A DNA stretch of 64,000 nt. It comes from a beta proteobacterium AAP65 (GTDB lineage Bacteria; Pseudomonadota; Gammaproteobacteria; Burkholderiales; Burkholderiaceae_C). Shown piece after piece: positions 37,108 to 47,112 of the stretch; within the stretch, counting starts at the first letter, position 1; each line of letters begins with the position of its first letter. Both the position numbers and the translations under genes were made by a program. Below the pieces are notes generated by a model. That model made no database searches. It was not told where the DNA came from and worked only from the letters and a program-made list of their open reading frames with translations. The DNA lies in assembly GCA_001295865.1 (NCBI GenBank), contig LJHW01000002.1, forward strand, positions 186,001 through 250,000, written 5' to 3'.

Positions 37108-38016
37108 ATGCCCTTGCCCGCTTTCACGCCGCCCGCCGCCGCCCGCCGCCCCACGCTCTTGATCGTGGGCTGTGGTGATGTCGGCCTGCGTGTGCTGCCG
37201 CTGGTGCAGCCGGGCTGGCGCGTGCTGGCGCTGACCTCCAGCCCCGCGCGAGCGCCCGAGTTGCGCGCGCTCGGCGCCATCCCCCTCATCGGCAACCTCG
37301 ACGAGCCTGCCACGCTGGGCCGCCTGGGCGGCCTGGCCGATGCCGTGCTGCACCTGGCGCCGCCGCCGCTTCAGGGCCGGCGCGACCCGCGCACGCGGGC
37401 CCTGCTGCAGGCGCTGGCGCGGGGCGGGCGTGTGCAGCGCCTGCTCTACGGCAGCACCAGCGGCGTGTATGGCGACGCTGGCGGTGCCTTCTTCGACGAG
37501 ACCCGCCCCGTGGCCCCCGGCACCGACCGCGCGCAGCGCCGTGTCGACGCCGAGGCGCAGCTGCGCTGGTTCGGCCGCCGCACGGGGGCGCGCGTGACGG
37601 TGCTGCGCATCCCCGGCATCTACGCCAGCAACCGCGAAGGCGGCCACCCGCGTGAACGCCTGCAGCGCGGCACCGCGGTACTGGCGCGCGAAGACGACGT
37701 CTACACCAACCACATCCACGCCGACGACTTGGCGCGCGCTTGCGTGGCTGCGCTGTACCGCGGCCGCCCGCAGCGCGTGCTGCACGCCAGCGACGACACG
37801 CAGCTGACGATGGGCGACTATTTCGACCTCGCGGCCGACCTGTGCAGCCTGCCGCGCCCGCCGCGCATCACGCGGGCAGTGGCCGCCCAGACCCTGAGCC
37901 CGATGCTGATGAGCTTCATGAGCGAATCACGCCGGCTCGACAACCGCCGGCTGAAAAACGAGCTGCGGCTGCGCTTGCGTTACCCGACGGTGGAAGACGG
38001 GCTGCGCCGCGGCTGA
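37108..38016 (+). CDS. NAD(P)-binding SDR/epimerase-like protein (YeeZ type)
   Basis: A 302-residue extended-SDR-like protein. TLLIVGCGDVGLRVLPLV is the dinucleotide-binding loop in the short GCGDVG form of YeeZ-like proteins. LLYGSTSGVYGD carries the strand with Ser, and the usual YxxxK is not clear, so classical epimerase chemistry is doubtful. TVLRIPGIYASNR and TNHIHADDLARACVAAL are typical C-terminal motifs. ATG at 37108 is preferred to a GTG at 37060. Substrate unknown. Confidence 0.8.
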   Translation: MPLPAFTPPAAARRPTLLIVGCGDVGLRVLPLVQPGWRVLALTSSPARAPELRALGAIPLIGNLDEPATLGRLGGLADAVLHLAPPPLQGRRDPRTRALLQALARGGRVQRLLYGSTSGVYGDAGGAFFDETRPVAPGTDRAQRRVDAEAQLRWFGRRTGARVTVLRIPGIYASNREGGHPRERLQRGTAVLAREDDVYTNHIHADDLARACVAALYRGRPQRVLHASDDTQLTMGDYFDLAADLCSLPRPPRITRAVAAQTLSPMLMSFMSESRRLDNRRLKNELRLRLRYPTVEDGLRRG

Positions 38017-38047
38017 AGGCCTGGCGCACAGCGCCGTCAAGCGGCGT

Positions 38048-39106
38048 TCAAATGCCGGTGGCGCGGGCCAGGGTGGCGTCGCGGTCCACCGCATGCACCA
38101 CCACGGTCATCAGCCGACCGTCACGCTCGATCTCCAGCTCCACCGCACGCTGCGGGCGCGGGTCGGCCCACAAGGTCTGCCACAGCTGCGACAGGGCACC
38201 CACACGGCGGCCGTCGATGCGCGTGATGCGGTCGCCGCTCTGCAGGCCGGCCACATCGGCCGGGCTGTCGTCGGCCACGCGCAGCACCCGCAGCTCGCCG
38301 CGCTGTTCGGCGCAGTTCAAACCCAGCCAGGGGCGCGCGCTGGCGGCCGATCGGCCGCGGCTGCGCAGTTCGGCCAGCACCGGCTGCAGCAGGTCCACGG
38401 GCAGGAAGAGGTTGCCCGGCAGGCGCTGGCGCGCCGGGCCGGGCTGCACATCGGGCAACGCGAGCGAAGCGATGCCCAGCAACTCGCCCTGCGGGTTGAA
38501 CAGCGCCGCGCCGCTGTGCTGGTCGAGCGGCGGGCTGGTGTAGAGCGCGGTCTCGATGTGGTATTCCCAGGTGCCCGAAAAGGCGCGGCGCGAGACCAGG
38601 GTCACCGGCAGCACCTCGGCCTCTTCGCCGGCGCTGATGGCCGTCAGCGGCTCGGGGCCGGGCAGGGGCGGGGTGCGGGCCAGGGGCACCGCCGCGCGGC
38701 CCAGCGGGGCCAGCGCCTGCACGAGGCCGAAACCGGTGGCCACGTCGTAGGCGAGCACACGGGCTGGCAGCCGCACGCCTTCGTCGTTCACCAGGGCCAC
38801 GGTCTCGGCTTCCAGCACCAGGTAGCCCACGGTGAGCAGCACACCGTCGTCGCCGATCAGCACCGCCGAGCCTTGGCGTTCGCGCCCCAGCGTGGCGGCC
38901 GAGCGTGCGCCGTCGACGGCCTGCACTTCCAGCGCGAACACCGCGGCATGGGCCCGTTGCAGGGCGCGGGAACGGGTTTCCAGTTCGCTGGCGGCGGCTG
39001 GTGGGGGTGTCGTGAGCCAGGGGGCCGCGAAGGCGGCCAGCAGCCAGGCTGCGGCCTGCCGTCGGCCGAGCAGGCCCCGCTTGTTGCTGCTTGCTGCGTC
39101 TGCCAT
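38048..39106 (-). CDS. Degenerate HtrA/trypsin-like protein with PDZ domain (probable pseudo-protease)
   Basis: A 352-residue exported protein. A twin-arginine-like signal (GLLGRRQAAAWLLAAFAAPW) is followed by a trypsin-like fold (about 50-240) and a PDZ domain (about 255-340, DDSPADVAGLQSGDRITRID). Against the DegP pattern the serine loop survives as QHSGAALFNPQGELLGI (Ser198). The histidine position (usually TNAHVV) reads LTVGYLV, with Tyr95, and the aspartate position (usually TDLAVL) reads TGFGLV, with Gly125. Two of three catalytic residues therefore appear lost, and it should bind rather than cut substrates. It neighbours a rhomboid protease gene on the same strand, 94 bp downstream of it. 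Start 39106 is preferred; 39139 is possible. Confidence 0.78.
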   Translation of the reverse strand: MADAASSNKRGLLGRRQAAAWLLAAFAAPWLTTPPPAAASELETRSRALQRAHAAVFALEVQAVDGARSAATLGRERQGSAVLIGDDGVLLTVGYLVLEAETVALVNDEGVRLPARVLAYDVATGFGLVQALAPLGRAAVPLARTPPLPGPEPLTAISAGEEAEVLPVTLVSRRAFSGTWEYHIETALYTSPPLDQHSGAALFNPQGELLGIASLALPDVQPGPARQRLPGNLFLPVDLLQPVLAELRSRGRSAASARPWLGLNCAEQRGELRVLRVADDSPADVAGLQSGDRITRIDGRRVGALSQLWQTLWADPRPQRAVELEIERDGRLMTVVVHAVDRDATLARATGI

Positions 39107-39200
39107 GCGCACCCCCGGGCTGCGAAGAGCGCCAAGCATGGGCCCCGCGGCCGGCTGGCGCCAGCCTGGGGTTATCGGCGCCCGAAAAAGCGCCGTGCTT

Positions 39201-39890
39201 TCAGCGCCGCCGGCCGAAGGGCAGGCGGCGGCGCCAGATGCTGATCAGCACCAGCGCGCCCAGCATGCCGCCGAGGTGCGCGAAGTGCGCAATCTGGCTG
39301 CGCACGAACAAACCCAGCAGCAGCTCGGCCAGGCCGAAGACGGCCACCGCCACCAGTGCCGGCACCTCGACGGGCGGGATGGGGATGAGGTGGCGGCTCG
39401 TGATCATCACCACCAGCACCACGATGCCGATGGTGCGCAGCGGTTCGTAAGGCAGCACGATCAGCAGCATGGGCAGCAGGCCCACGAGATCAAAACGCCG
39501 CTCGGGAAAGCTCAGCGCATAGGCCAGCAGCAGGCCGTACAGCGCGCCTGAGGCGCCTTCGGTGATGGATCGCAGCCCGCCCAGCCAGGTGAAGGCCAGC
39601 TGGCACAGCGCCGCTGTGACGGCGCTCACCACCAGCAGCTGCGCCAGGCGCTTTTGACCCCAGTAACGCTCGAGCTCGCTGCCGAACATCCACAGGCCCA
39701 ACAGGTTGAGCGAGAGGTGCATCAGGTCGAAGTGCAGCAGCGCGTAGCTCAGCAGCTGCCAGGGCATGAAGAACCCGCTGTTCAGCGGGTACAGCGCCAG
39801 CCAACGTTCCAAGGGCACCAGCTGCTGCAGGCAGAAGATGGCCAGGCAGGCCAGCATCAGGTTCTTGATCAGCGGCGGGATCTGCGGCAT
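39201..39890 (-). CDS. Rhomboid family intramembrane serine protease
   Basis: A 229-residue six-helix rhomboid. The nucleophile is Ser114 in TEGASGALYG and the histidine partner is His205 in AHFAHLGGMLG. The HLSLNLLGLWMFG segment supplies the oxyanion residues. It lacks the features of rhombosortases and looks like a general GlpG-type or DUF1751-like enzyme that cleaves membrane proteins within the bilayer. ATG at 39890 is chosen over open sequence that runs into the tRNA gene. It lies 38 bp downstream of tRNA-Leu on the same strand. Confidence 0.9.
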   Translation of the reverse strand: MPQIPPLIKNLMLACLAIFCLQQLVPLERWLALYPLNSGFFMPWQLLSYALLHFDLMHLSLNLLGLWMFGSELERYWGQKRLAQLLVVSAVTAALCQLAFTWLGGLRSITEGASGALYGLLLAYALSFPERRFDLVGLLPMLLIVLPYEPLRTIGIVVLVVMITSRHLIPIPPVEVPALVAVAVFGLAELLLGLFVRSQIAHFAHLGGMLGALVLISIWRRRLPFGRRR

Positions 39891-39927
39891 GGGGGGCAGG
39901 CGATGGGCGGTGCGGTGGTGGCCGACC

Positions 39928-40012
39928 TGGTGCCCCCGGCCAGACTCGAACTGGCACGCCTTGCGGCGGCGGATTTTGAATCCGCTACGTCTACCGATTT
40001 CGTCACGGGGGC
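39928..40012 (-). tRNA. tRNA-Leu (anticodon CAA)
   Basis: Read on the minus strand, the acceptor stem is GCCCCCG/CGGGGGC with discriminator A and encoded CCA. The D-arm contains GAAATCGGTAGACG. The anticodon arm GCGGA-TTCAAAA-TCCGC carries CAA, reading TTG. A variable arm (CGCCGCAAGGCG) typical of class II tRNA is present and the T-arm has AGTTCGAGTCT. No integrase is adjacent. Confidence 0.97.
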
Positions 40013-40156
40013 GACACGCCTGGGCGAGGCCCGAAGCGGATTGGATTATCACATGCAGCCCCGGCGCCCCTCGGTGCCGCGGGGTGAGCGGCCGGTGGCG
40101 CGTGCCACACCCGCGCAGCGCTGCGACAATCGCCAGCCCGCAGCAGGAGCCCCTTC

Positions 40157-41077
40157 ATGAGCGACCCGGCCCCCACGGCCTACAAGACCCTGGAAGACGC
40201 CATCGGCCACACGCCGCTGGTGAGGCTGCAGCGCCTGCCCGGTGCGGCCGGCGCAGCGCGCGGCAACGTCATCCTGGGCAAGCTGGAAGGCAACAACCCG
40301 GCCGGCAGCGTGAAAGACCGCCCGGCCATCAGCATGATCAAGCGCGCCGAAGAACGCGGCGACATCCGCCCCGGCGACACGCTGATCGAGGCCACCAGCG
40401 GCAACACCGGCATCGCGCTGGCGATGGCCGCGGCCATCCGCGGCTACAGGATGGTGCTGATCATGCCGGAGGACCTGTCCATCGAGCGTGCGCAGACCAT
40501 GAAGGCTTTCGGCGCCGAACTCATCCTCACGCCGCGAAGCGGCGGCATGGAGTACGCACGCGATCTGGCCGAGCAGATGCAGAAGGACGGCAAGGGCCGT
40601 GTGCTCGACCAGTTCGCCAACGCTGACAACCCGCGCGTGCACTTCGAGACCACCGGCCCCGAGATCTGGGCCGACACCGCCGGGCGTGTGACGCACTTCG
40701 TCAGCGCCATGGGCACCACGGGCACCATCACGGGCGTTTCGCGCTACCTCAAGCAGCAGAACCCGGCGGTGCGCATCGTCGGCGCGCAGCCCAGCGAGGG
40801 CAGCCGCATCCCCGGCATCCGCAAGTGGCCCGAGGCCTACCTGCCCAAGATCTACGACCCGGCCAATGTCGATGAGTTGGTTTACGTGAGCCAGGCCGAT
40901 GCCGAAGAGATGGCGCGGCGCATGGCCCGCGAAGAGGGCCTCTTCGCCGGCATCAGCGCCGCCGGTGCCTGCTGGGCCGCGCTGCAGATCGCGCAGCGGG
41001 TGGAGAACGCGACCATCGTGTTCATCGTCTGCGACCGCGGCGACCGGTATCTGTCGACCGGCGTGTTTCCTGCCTGA
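40157..41077 (+). CDS. cysM: Cysteine synthase B (CysM)
   Basis: A 306-residue PLP enzyme that makes cysteine from O-acetylserine. The PLP lysine is Lys53 in EGNNPAGSVKDRPA, the CysM rather than CysK form. The phosphate loop is TSGNTGIALAMAAA, and the substrate loop GTTGTITGVSRYLK follows. CysM types can use thiosulfate or carrier-bound sulfur. The gene is followed after 2 bp by a Nudix gene and then a TusA-like gene, suggesting one unit with a sulfur theme. Confidence 0.93.
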   Translation: MSDPAPTAYKTLEDAIGHTPLVRLQRLPGAAGAARGNVILGKLEGNNPAGSVKDRPAISMIKRAEERGDIRPGDTLIEATSGNTGIALAMAAAIRGYRMVLIMPEDLSIERAQTMKAFGAELILTPRSGGMEYARDLAEQMQKDGKGRVLDQFANADNPRVHFETTGPEIWADTAGRVTHFVSAMGTTGTITGVSRYLKQQNPAVRIVGAQPSEGSRIPGIRKWPEAYLPKIYDPANVDELVYVSQADAEEMARRMAREEGLFAGISAAGACWAALQIAQRVENATIVFIVCDRGDRYLSTGVFPA

Positions 41078-41079
41078 GC

Positions 41080-41613
41080 ATGGAAGCGAAGTTCTGCCTG
41101 CAGTGCGGCACCGGCCTGGCCTGGATCACGCAAGAAGAAGACGGCGGCCCGAAGGCGCGGCAACGCTGCCCGGCCTGCGGCTGGACGCACTGGAACAACC
41201 CGACGCCGGTGCTGGCGGCCATCGTCGAGTGCACCGACCGCGGTGGCCAGGTGCTGCTGGCGCGCAACGCGGCCTGGAGCGGGCGCATGTTCGCGCTCAT
41301 CACCGGCTTCATGGAGGCCGGCGAGACGCCCGAAGGCGGCATCGCCCGCGAGGTGCTGGAAGAAACTTCGCTGCAGGTGACGCAGACGCGCCTGGTCGGC
41401 GTCTACGACTTCCAGCGCATGAACCAGCTCATCGTGGCTTACCACGTGCAGGCGCAGGGCGAAGTGCGGCTGTCGCCCGAACTCGCCGAGTACAAGTTTT
41501 TTGCGCCGCAAGACCTGCGCTGCTGGCGCGCCGGTACCGGTTACGCGCTGGCCGACTGGCTGCGTGGGCGCGGCATCGAACCGCAGTTCATCGAACTGCC
41601 CCCCAAGACCTGA
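41080..41613 (+). CDS. Nudix hydrolase with N-terminal zinc ribbon
   Basis: A 177-residue protein. Residues 1-35 hold a zinc ribbon with two Cys pairs (FCLQCG and RCPACG). The Nudix domain follows, with box GFMEAGETPEGGIAREVLEE then TSL, where the usual Gly near the end of the box is Ser. The SQPWPFPxS motif of NADH pyrophosphatase NudC is absent, so it is not simply NudC. Substrates are probably nucleotide-sugars, NUDIX alcohols or CoA-type diphosphates, but nothing in the sequence decides. It lies between cysM and a TusA-like gene. Confidence 0.85.
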   Translation: MEAKFCLQCGTGLAWITQEEDGGPKARQRCPACGWTHWNNPTPVLAAIVECTDRGGQVLLARNAAWSGRMFALITGFMEAGETPEGGIAREVLEETSLQVTQTRLVGVYDFQRMNQLIVAYHVQAQGEVRLSPELAEYKFFAPQDLRCWRAGTGYALADWLRGRGIEPQFIELPPKT

Positions 41614-41639
41614 AGACAACAGCCCTGGACCTCGCCACC

Positions 41640-41867
41640 ATGGACAACACCAAAGAACTCGACACCCGCGGCCTGAACTGCCCGCTGCCCATCCTGAAGA
41701 CCAAAAAAGCCCTGGCCGACATGGTCACCGGTGAAGTGCTGCGCGTGGTGAGCACCGACCCGGGCTCCACCCGCGACTTCCAGGCCTTCGCGAAGCAGAC
41801 CGGCAACGAGCTGGTGGAGCAGACGCAGAACGGCAAAGACTTCGTGCACGTCCTGCGCCGGCGCTGA
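41640..41867 (+). CDS. TusA/SirA family sulfurtransferase
   Basis: A 75-residue TusA-like protein. The conserved Cys-Pro-x-Pro motif is in LDTRGLNCPLPILKTKKAL, with Cys14 as the persulfide carrier. TGEVLRVVSTDPGSTRDFQA is the second family motif. It relays sulfur for tRNA thiolation or other thiol-transfer pathways. It ends one base before the galU stop on the opposite strand, so the two genes converge. With cysM upstream, a role in handling persulfide sulfur is plausible. Confidence 0.92.
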   Translation: MDNTKELDTRGLNCPLPILKTKKALADMVTGEVLRVVSTDPGSTRDFQAFAKQTGNELVEQTQNGKDFVHVLRRR

Positions 41868-41868
41868 T

Positions 41869-42738
41869 TCAGAGCTCCAGGTTCTGCAGGTAGCTGCGGA
41901 AGCCTGGGCCCAGCACCGGGTGGGCCAGCGCCAGTTCGACGTTGGCTTCCAGGAAACCTTCCTTGCTGCCGCAGTCGTAGCGTTTGCCTTCGTAGCGGTA
42001 GGCGAACACCTTCTCGCGGCGCAGCAGGCTGGCAATGCCGTCGGTGAGCTGGATCTCGCCGCCCACGCCGCGCGGCTGCGTGGCGATCTCGTGGAAGACG
42101 CCCGGCGTCAGGATGTAGCGCCCGGCCACGCCCAGGCGTGAGGGCGCCACTTCCGGATCGGGCTTCTCGACGATGCGCGTCACGTCCATCACACGTTCGT
42201 TGACCTGCGTGCCCGCCACGATGCCGTAGCGCTTGGTGTGCTCGGCCGGCACTTCCTGCACCGCCAGGATGGACGCGCGCCACTCCTTGAACTGCTCGAC
42301 CATCTGCGCCAGCACCGGGGGCGCGCCGACCATCAGGTCGTCGGCCAGCAGCACCGCGAAGGGCTGGTTGCCCACCAGGCGCTGCCCGCACAGCACGGCG
42401 TGGCCCAGGCCCAGGGCCTGCGGCTGGCGCACATAGATGCACTCCATGTCGTCGGGCTTCACGCTGCGCACCACCGACAGCAGCTCTTCCTTGCCCGCCT
42501 TTTCCAGCGCCACCTCCAGCTCGTAGGTCATGTCGAAGTGGTCTTCGATGGGCCGCTTGTGGCGCCCGGTGACGAAGATCATCTCGCGCACGCCGGCCGC
42601 GTAGGCCTCTTCCACGGCGTACTGGATCAGCGGCTTGTCGACGACAGGCAGCATCTCCTTGGGCTGCGCCTTGGTGGCGGGCAGGAAACGCGTGCCGAGA
42701 CCGGCGACGGGAAAGATGGCCTTGGAGACGAGATTCAT
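41869..42738 (-). CDS. galU: UTP-glucose-1-phosphate uridylyltransferase
   Basis: A 289-residue GalU. The nucleotide-binding start [36 protein letters not shown] and the catalytic-region [10 protein letters not shown] are all present. It makes UDP-glucose for LPS and capsule. The start overlaps the valS stop by 4 bp (ATGA), so it is translated behind valS. Confidence 0.94.
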   Translation of the reverse strand: MNLVSKAIFPVAGLGTRFLPATKAQPKEMLPVVDKPLIQYAVEEAYAAGVREMIFVTGRHKRPIEDHFDMTYELEVALEKAGKEELLSVVRSVKPDDMECIYVRQPQALGLGHAVLCGQRLVGNQPFAVLLADDLMVGAPPVLAQMVEQFKEWRASILAVQEVPAEHTKRYGIVAGTQVNERVMDVTRIVEKPDPEVAPSRLGVAGRYILTPGVFHEIATQPRGVGGEIQLTDGIASLLRREKVFAYRYEGKRYDCGSKEGFLEANVELALAHPVLGPGFRSYLQNLEL

Positions 42739-45575
42739 AGCGGGGCCTTTTGCAGACGGGCGAGTTGTTCTTCCAGCCGCGCCAGCGCTTGCCGGAAATC
42801 GGCCAGACGGGCGCGCTCCTGCTCCACCACCGCGGCCGGGGCGCGCGCGACGAAGCTCTCGTTGCCGAGTTTCGCATCGGCCTTGGCGATTTCGCCGCGC
42901 AGCCGTGCGACTTCTTTTTGCTGGCGCGCGATTTCCGCCTCGACGTCGATCTGCACGTGCAGCGCCAGCCGCAGCTCGCCGTTGACAGCCACCGGTGCGG
43001 CCTGCGTGGCCGCGGCGAAGGCGGCTTCATCGGCCAGCAGCTGGATCTCGGCCAGGCGGGCCAGCGCCTTCAGCACCGGCGCGGCGCTCTGCACGAAGGC
43101 TTCGTCGCCCAGGCACAGCAGCGGCACCCGCTCGCCCGGCTGCAGGCCCATCTCGCTGCGCAGCCGGCGCACCTCGGCGGCCACGGCTTTCAGGCGCGCC
43201 ACCCAGGCGCAGGCCTCGGGGTCGATCTTGCCCAGCTGCGCCTCGGGGTAGCGCGCGGTGACGATGGTCTCGGTGTGCTTCACGCCGGCCACCGGCGCCA
43301 CCACTTCCCACAGCTCGGCGGTGATGAAGGGCGCCAAGGGGTGCAGCAAGCGCAGCACGGCTTCCAGCGTGCGGATCAGCGTGCGGCGCGTGGCGCGCTG
43401 TTCGGCCTCGGAGCCCTGTGCGATCTGCACCTTGGCGATCTCGAGGTACCAGTCGCAGTACTCGTCCCAGACGAAGGCGTAGATGGCGTTGGCGACGTTG
43501 TCCAGCCGGTAGTCGGCAAAGCCCTGGGCCACGGCCGCTTCCACGCGCTGAAGTTCGCTGGCGATCCAGCGGTCGGCCTGGCTGAAGCGCATGTAGCCGT
43601 GGAAGGGGCCGCCGGGTTGGCATTCGGCTTTGGTGTGTTCCTTCAGGCCGCAGTCCTGGCCTTCGGTGTTCATCAACACGAACTTCGTCGCGTTCCAGAG
43701 CTTGTTGCAGAAGTTGCGGTAGCCCTCGCAGCGTTTGCTGTCGAAGTTGATGTTGCGGCCCAGCGTGGCGTAGCTGGCCATGGTGAAGCGCAGCGCATCG
43801 GCGCCGAAGGCCGGGATGCCCTCGGGGAACTCTTTCTCGGTCTGCTTGCGCACGCGTGGCGCGGTCTCGGGCTTGCGCAGGCCGGTGCTGCGCTTGTCGA
43901 GCAGGGGCGCCAGCGCGATGCCGTCGATCAGGTCCACCGGGTCGAGCACGTTGCCCTCGCTCTTGCTCATCTTCTGGCCTTGCGCGTCGCGCACCAGACC
44001 GTGGATGTAGACGTCGCGGAACGGCACTTTGCCGGTGAAGTGTGTCGTCATCATGATCATCCGGGCGACCCAGAAGAAGATGATGTCGAAGCCCGTCACG
44101 AGCACGGTGCTGGGCAGGAAGAGGTCGAGCTCCTTGGTCTTCTCGGGCCAGCCGAGCGACGAGAAGGGCACGAGCGCGCTGCTGTACCAGGTGTCGAGCA
44201 CGTCTTCGTCGCGCTTGAGTTCACCGGTGTAGCCGGCAGCCGCGGCGCGCTCGCGCGCTTCTTCTTCGCTGCGCGCGACGAAGAGTTCGCCCCCCGTGCC
44301 GTACCAGGCCGGGATCTGGTGGCCCCACCAGAGCTGGCGGCTGATGCACCAGTCCTGGATGTTGTCCATCCAGTGGTTGTAGGTGTTGACCCATTGTTCG
44401 GGCACGAAGCGCACCTGCCCGCTGCTGACGGCGTCCCGCGCCTTCTGCGCGATGCTGCTGCCGTCTTTCGCGGGCTTGTTGACGGCCACGAACCACTGGT
44501 CGGTGAGCATGGGCTCCACCACCTGGCCGGTGCGCGCGCAGCGCGGCACCTGCAGCTTGTGCTTCTTGGTCTCCACCAGGAGGCCCAGCGCGTCGAGGTC
44601 GGCCACGATCTTTTTGCGCGCGACGAACCGGTCCAGCCCGCGGTAGGCCTCGGGCGCATTGGCGTTGAGCTTGGCCTCCAGGTCCAGCACGCTGATCATC
44701 GGCAGGCCGTGGCGCTGGCCCACGGCGTAGTCGTTGGCGTCGTGCGCCGGTGTCACCTTCACCACGCCGGTGCCGAACTCGCGGTCGACGTAGGCGTCGG
44801 CAATCACCGGGATCACGCGGTCGGTCAGCGGCAGCTTGACCTGTTTGCCGATGAGCGCCGTGTAGCGCTCGTCTTCCGGGTGCACCATCACCGCGGTGTC
44901 GCCCAGCAGCGTTTCGGGGCGCGTGGTGGCCACCACCAGCTGGCCCGTGCCGTCCTCGAGCGGGTAGGCGATGTGCCAGAGGAAACCCTCTTCCTCCTCG
45001 CTTTCCACCTCCAGGTCGGAGACGGCCGATTTCAGCTGCGGGTCCCAGCTCACCAGGCGCTGGCCGCGGTAGATCAGGCCCTCGTCGAAGAGGCGCACGA
45101 AGGTCTCGGTCACCACGGTGGACAGCTTCTCGTCCATCGTGAAGTACTCGCGGCCCCAGTCCACGCTGTCGCCCAGGCGGCGCATCTGGTTGGTGATGGT
45201 GGCCCCCGAGGTTGCCTTCCAGTCCCACACCTGCGCGACGAAGTTCTTGCGGCCCAGGTCGTGGCGGCTGAGGCCGTTTTCCTGCAGCTGGCGCTCCACC
45301 ACGATCTGCGTGGCGATGCCCGCATGGTCGGTGCCCGGCACCCACAGCGTGTTGTGGCCGCGCATGCGGTGGTAGCGCGTCAATGCATCCATGATGGTCT
45401 GGTTGAACGCGTGGCCCATGTGCAGCGTGCCCGTGACGTTGGGCGGCGGCAGCTGGATGCAGAACGAGGGCAGGGCCGGGTCCAGCGTCGGGGCGTGGGC
45501 CGGGCTGCGGGCCCACACCGGGCCCCAGCGGCCCTCGATGGCGGCGGGCTCGAAGGACTTGGCGAGTTCGGTCAT
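42735..45575 (-). CDS. valS: Valyl-tRNA synthetase
   Basis: A 946-residue class I synthetase. The HIGH motif is [14 protein letters not shown] and the KMSKS loop is [14 protein letters not shown]. An editing domain (CP1, about 190-350, with [20 protein letters not shown]) lies between. The C-terminal coiled-coil arm ([20 protein letters not shown]) binds tRNA-Val. It starts [21 protein letters not shown] longer open frame upstream is not coding-like. The 157 bp before it (45576-45732) separate it from the divergent S41 protease gene. Confidence 0.95.
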   Translation of the reverse strand: MTELAKSFEPAAIEGRWGPVWARSPAHAPTLDPALPSFCIQLPPPNVTGTLHMGHAFNQTIMDALTRYHRMRGHNTLWVPGTDHAGIATQIVVERQLQENGLSRHDLGRKNFVAQVWDWKATSGATITNQMRRLGDSVDWGREYFTMDEKLSTVVTETFVRLFDEGLIYRGQRLVSWDPQLKSAVSDLEVESEEEEGFLWHIAYPLEDGTGQLVVATTRPETLLGDTAVMVHPEDERYTALIGKQVKLPLTDRVIPVIADAYVDREFGTGVVKVTPAHDANDYAVGQRHGLPMISVLDLEAKLNANAPEAYRGLDRFVARKKIVADLDALGLLVETKKHKLQVPRCARTGQVVEPMLTDQWFVAVNKPAKDGSSIAQKARDAVSSGQVRFVPEQWVNTYNHWMDNIQDWCISRQLWWGHQIPAWYGTGGELFVARSEEEARERAAAAGYTGELKRDEDVLDTWYSSALVPFSSLGWPEKTKELDLFLPSTVLVTGFDIIFFWVARMIMMTTHFTGKVPFRDVYIHGLVRDAQGQKMSKSEGNVLDPVDLIDGIALAPLLDKRSTGLRKPETAPRVRKQTEKEFPEGIPAFGADALRFTMASYATLGRNINFDSKRCEGYRNFCNKLWNATKFVLMNTEGQDCGLKEHTKAECQPGGPFHGYMRFSQADRWIASELQRVEAAVAQGFADYRLDNVANAIYAFVWDEYCDWYLEIAKVQIAQGSEAEQRATRRTLIRTLEAVLRLLHPLAPFITAELWEVVAPVAGVKHTETIVTARYPEAQLGKIDPEACAWVARLKAVAAEVRRLRSEMGLQPGERVPLLCLGDEAFVQSAAPVLKALARLAEIQLLADEAAFAAATQAAPVAVNGELRLALHVQIDVEAEIARQQKEVARLRGEIAKADAKLGNESFVARAPAAVVEQERARLADFRQALARLEEQLARLQKAPL

Positions 45576-45732
45576 GAGGGTGTGAGACAAAGCGATACAG
45601 GCCGGGGCGCCTGGCACGTGAAACACTGTCAACGTGCCGGCACCGGGAAGGGTTGTTGATTCTAGGTGGCGCCCCCGAGCGCCGCGCCTGCAGCCCACCC
45701 CTTCGAACCGGCCCGCCCAGGAGCACTTTTTG

Positions 45733-47112
45733 ATGACTTGCCGCCCTTCGTTCATCCGCCTGCTGCGCCCTGTGGCCGCCGCCTGCGCCGCCCTGGCCCT
45801 GGCCGCCTGCGGCGGTGGCGGCAGCGACAACCCCACCGCCCCGGCCGCCAGCTGCTCGGTGGCCGACCAGCAGGCCTGGCTGGGCAACTACATGAACGAC
45901 TGGTACTTCTGGTACCGCCTCTCGCCGCGCCCGCCGGCCAGCAGCTACAGCACCGTCGAGGCCTATTTCGACGCCTTGCTGTACACCGGCACCGACGCCA
46001 GCTTCCCGGCCGACCGCTGGAGCGGCAGCCAGAGCACCGAGAGCTTCAACCGCTTCTTCGGCGATGGCGCCACCCTGGGCTACGGCGTGGCCGTCAACGG
46101 CATCGAGGTCGACGGCGACAGCACGCGCGCGCTCTACGTGCGTTACGTCGAGCCCGGTTCACCGGCCGCGGTGCAGGGCGTGCAGCGCGGCGACCAGATC
46201 CTCAGCCTCAACGGGCTCAGCGCCGCCAGCGTGGTGGCCAGCGACGACTACGCCGTGCTCAGCCCGGCCCAGGCCGGCGACACGCTGAACCTCGTGCTGC
46301 GTCGCGCCGGCAGCGACCGCAGCGTGAGCCTGGCCGCTGCCGTCTACAACCTCAACCCGGTGCAGGGGGTGGCGGTGCAGACCAGCCCGCGCGGCCGGCG
46401 CGTGGGCTACCTGCAGGTGAAGGACATGATCGGCCAGGCGCTCACGCCGCTGGACACGGCCTTCTCGCAGTTCCGCACCGCGGGCGTGCAGGAGCTGGTG
46501 CTCGACCTGCGCTACAACGGCGGCGGCCTCGTCAGCACCGGGGGCACGCTGGCCAGCTACATCGCCGGCGCCCGCGGGGCCGGGCTCACCTACGCCTCGC
46601 TGCTCTACAACGACAAACGCGCCTCGGGCAACAACCAGAGCTTCGCCTTCAGCCAGCCTGCCGCGGCGCTGGGCCTGCCGCGGGTGTACGTGCTGACGGG
46701 CCCGCGCACCTGCTCGGCCAGCGAGCAGGTGGTCAACGGCCTGCGCGGGGCCGGGGTGGAGGTGATCACCGTGGGCGACACCACCTGCGGCAAACCCGTG
46801 GGTTTCCTGCCCAGCAGCAGCTGCGGGCGCACCTACAGCGTCGTCAACTTCGAGAGCGTGAACCACCGCAACGAGGGCCGCTACTTCGATGGTTTCCAGG
46901 CCAGCTGCCCGGCCAGCGAAGACTTCACCGCGCCCCAGGGCGGCGCGACCGACCCGTTGATGAACGCGGCACTGCGCCACGCCGACACCGGTGCCTGCTT
47001 CACCACCGCTGCCGAGGGCGAGCGCGCCGTGGCGCTGGCGGCGCGGCGCGCCGCCGTACGCACGCGCGGGGCCGTGGAGCCGGGTGAGAGCCGCGGGATG
47101 ATCCCGCGCTGA
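45733..47112 (+). CDS. S41 family C-terminal-processing-like lipoprotein protease
   Basis: A 459-residue exported protease. A lipoprotein signal ends LALAAC (Cys26) and is followed by GGGG. A PDZ domain (about 140-205, [20 protein letters not shown]) precedes the S41 catalytic core. That core has [12 protein letters not shown], nucleophile Ser328 in [13 protein letters not shown] and the general-base Lys354 in [11 protein letters not shown]. Several cysteine pairs suggest disulfides in the periplasm. It should be anchored to an inner or outer membrane leaflet and cut or process periplasmic proteins. It is divergent from valS and convergent with guaC, with no gap, the two stops being adjacent. 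Confidence 0.88.
   Translation: MTCRPSFIRLLRPVAAACAALALAACGGGGSDNPTAPAASCSVADQQAWLGNYMNDWYFWYRLSPRPPASSYSTVEAYFDALLYTGTDASFPADRWSGSQSTESFNRFFGDGATLGYGVAVNGIEVDGDSTRALYVRYVEPGSPAAVQGVQRGDQILSLNGLSAASVVASDDYAVLSPAQAGDTLNLVLRRAGSDRSVSLAAAVYNLNPVQGVAVQTSPRGRRVGYLQVKDMIGQALTPLDTAFSQFRTAGVQELVLDLRYNGGGLVSTGGTLASYIAGARGAGLTYASLLYNDKRASGNNQSFAFSQPAAALGLPRVYVLTGPRTCSASEQVVNGLRGAGVEVITVGDTTCGKPVGFLPSSSCGRTYSVVNFESVNHRNEGRYFDGFQASCPASEDFTAPQGGATDPLMNAALRHADTGACFTTAAEGERAVALAARRAAVRTRGAVEPGESRGMIPR

Noticed and set aside
39928..40012. tRNA-Leu as an island attachment site.
   Set aside because: Neighbours are core genes (rhomboid, cysM), and no integrase or direct repeat is visible.
42750..45659. A 969-codon open frame antisense to valS.
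   Set aside because: Shadow frame; ValS with HMGH and KMSKS motifs is certain on the other strand.
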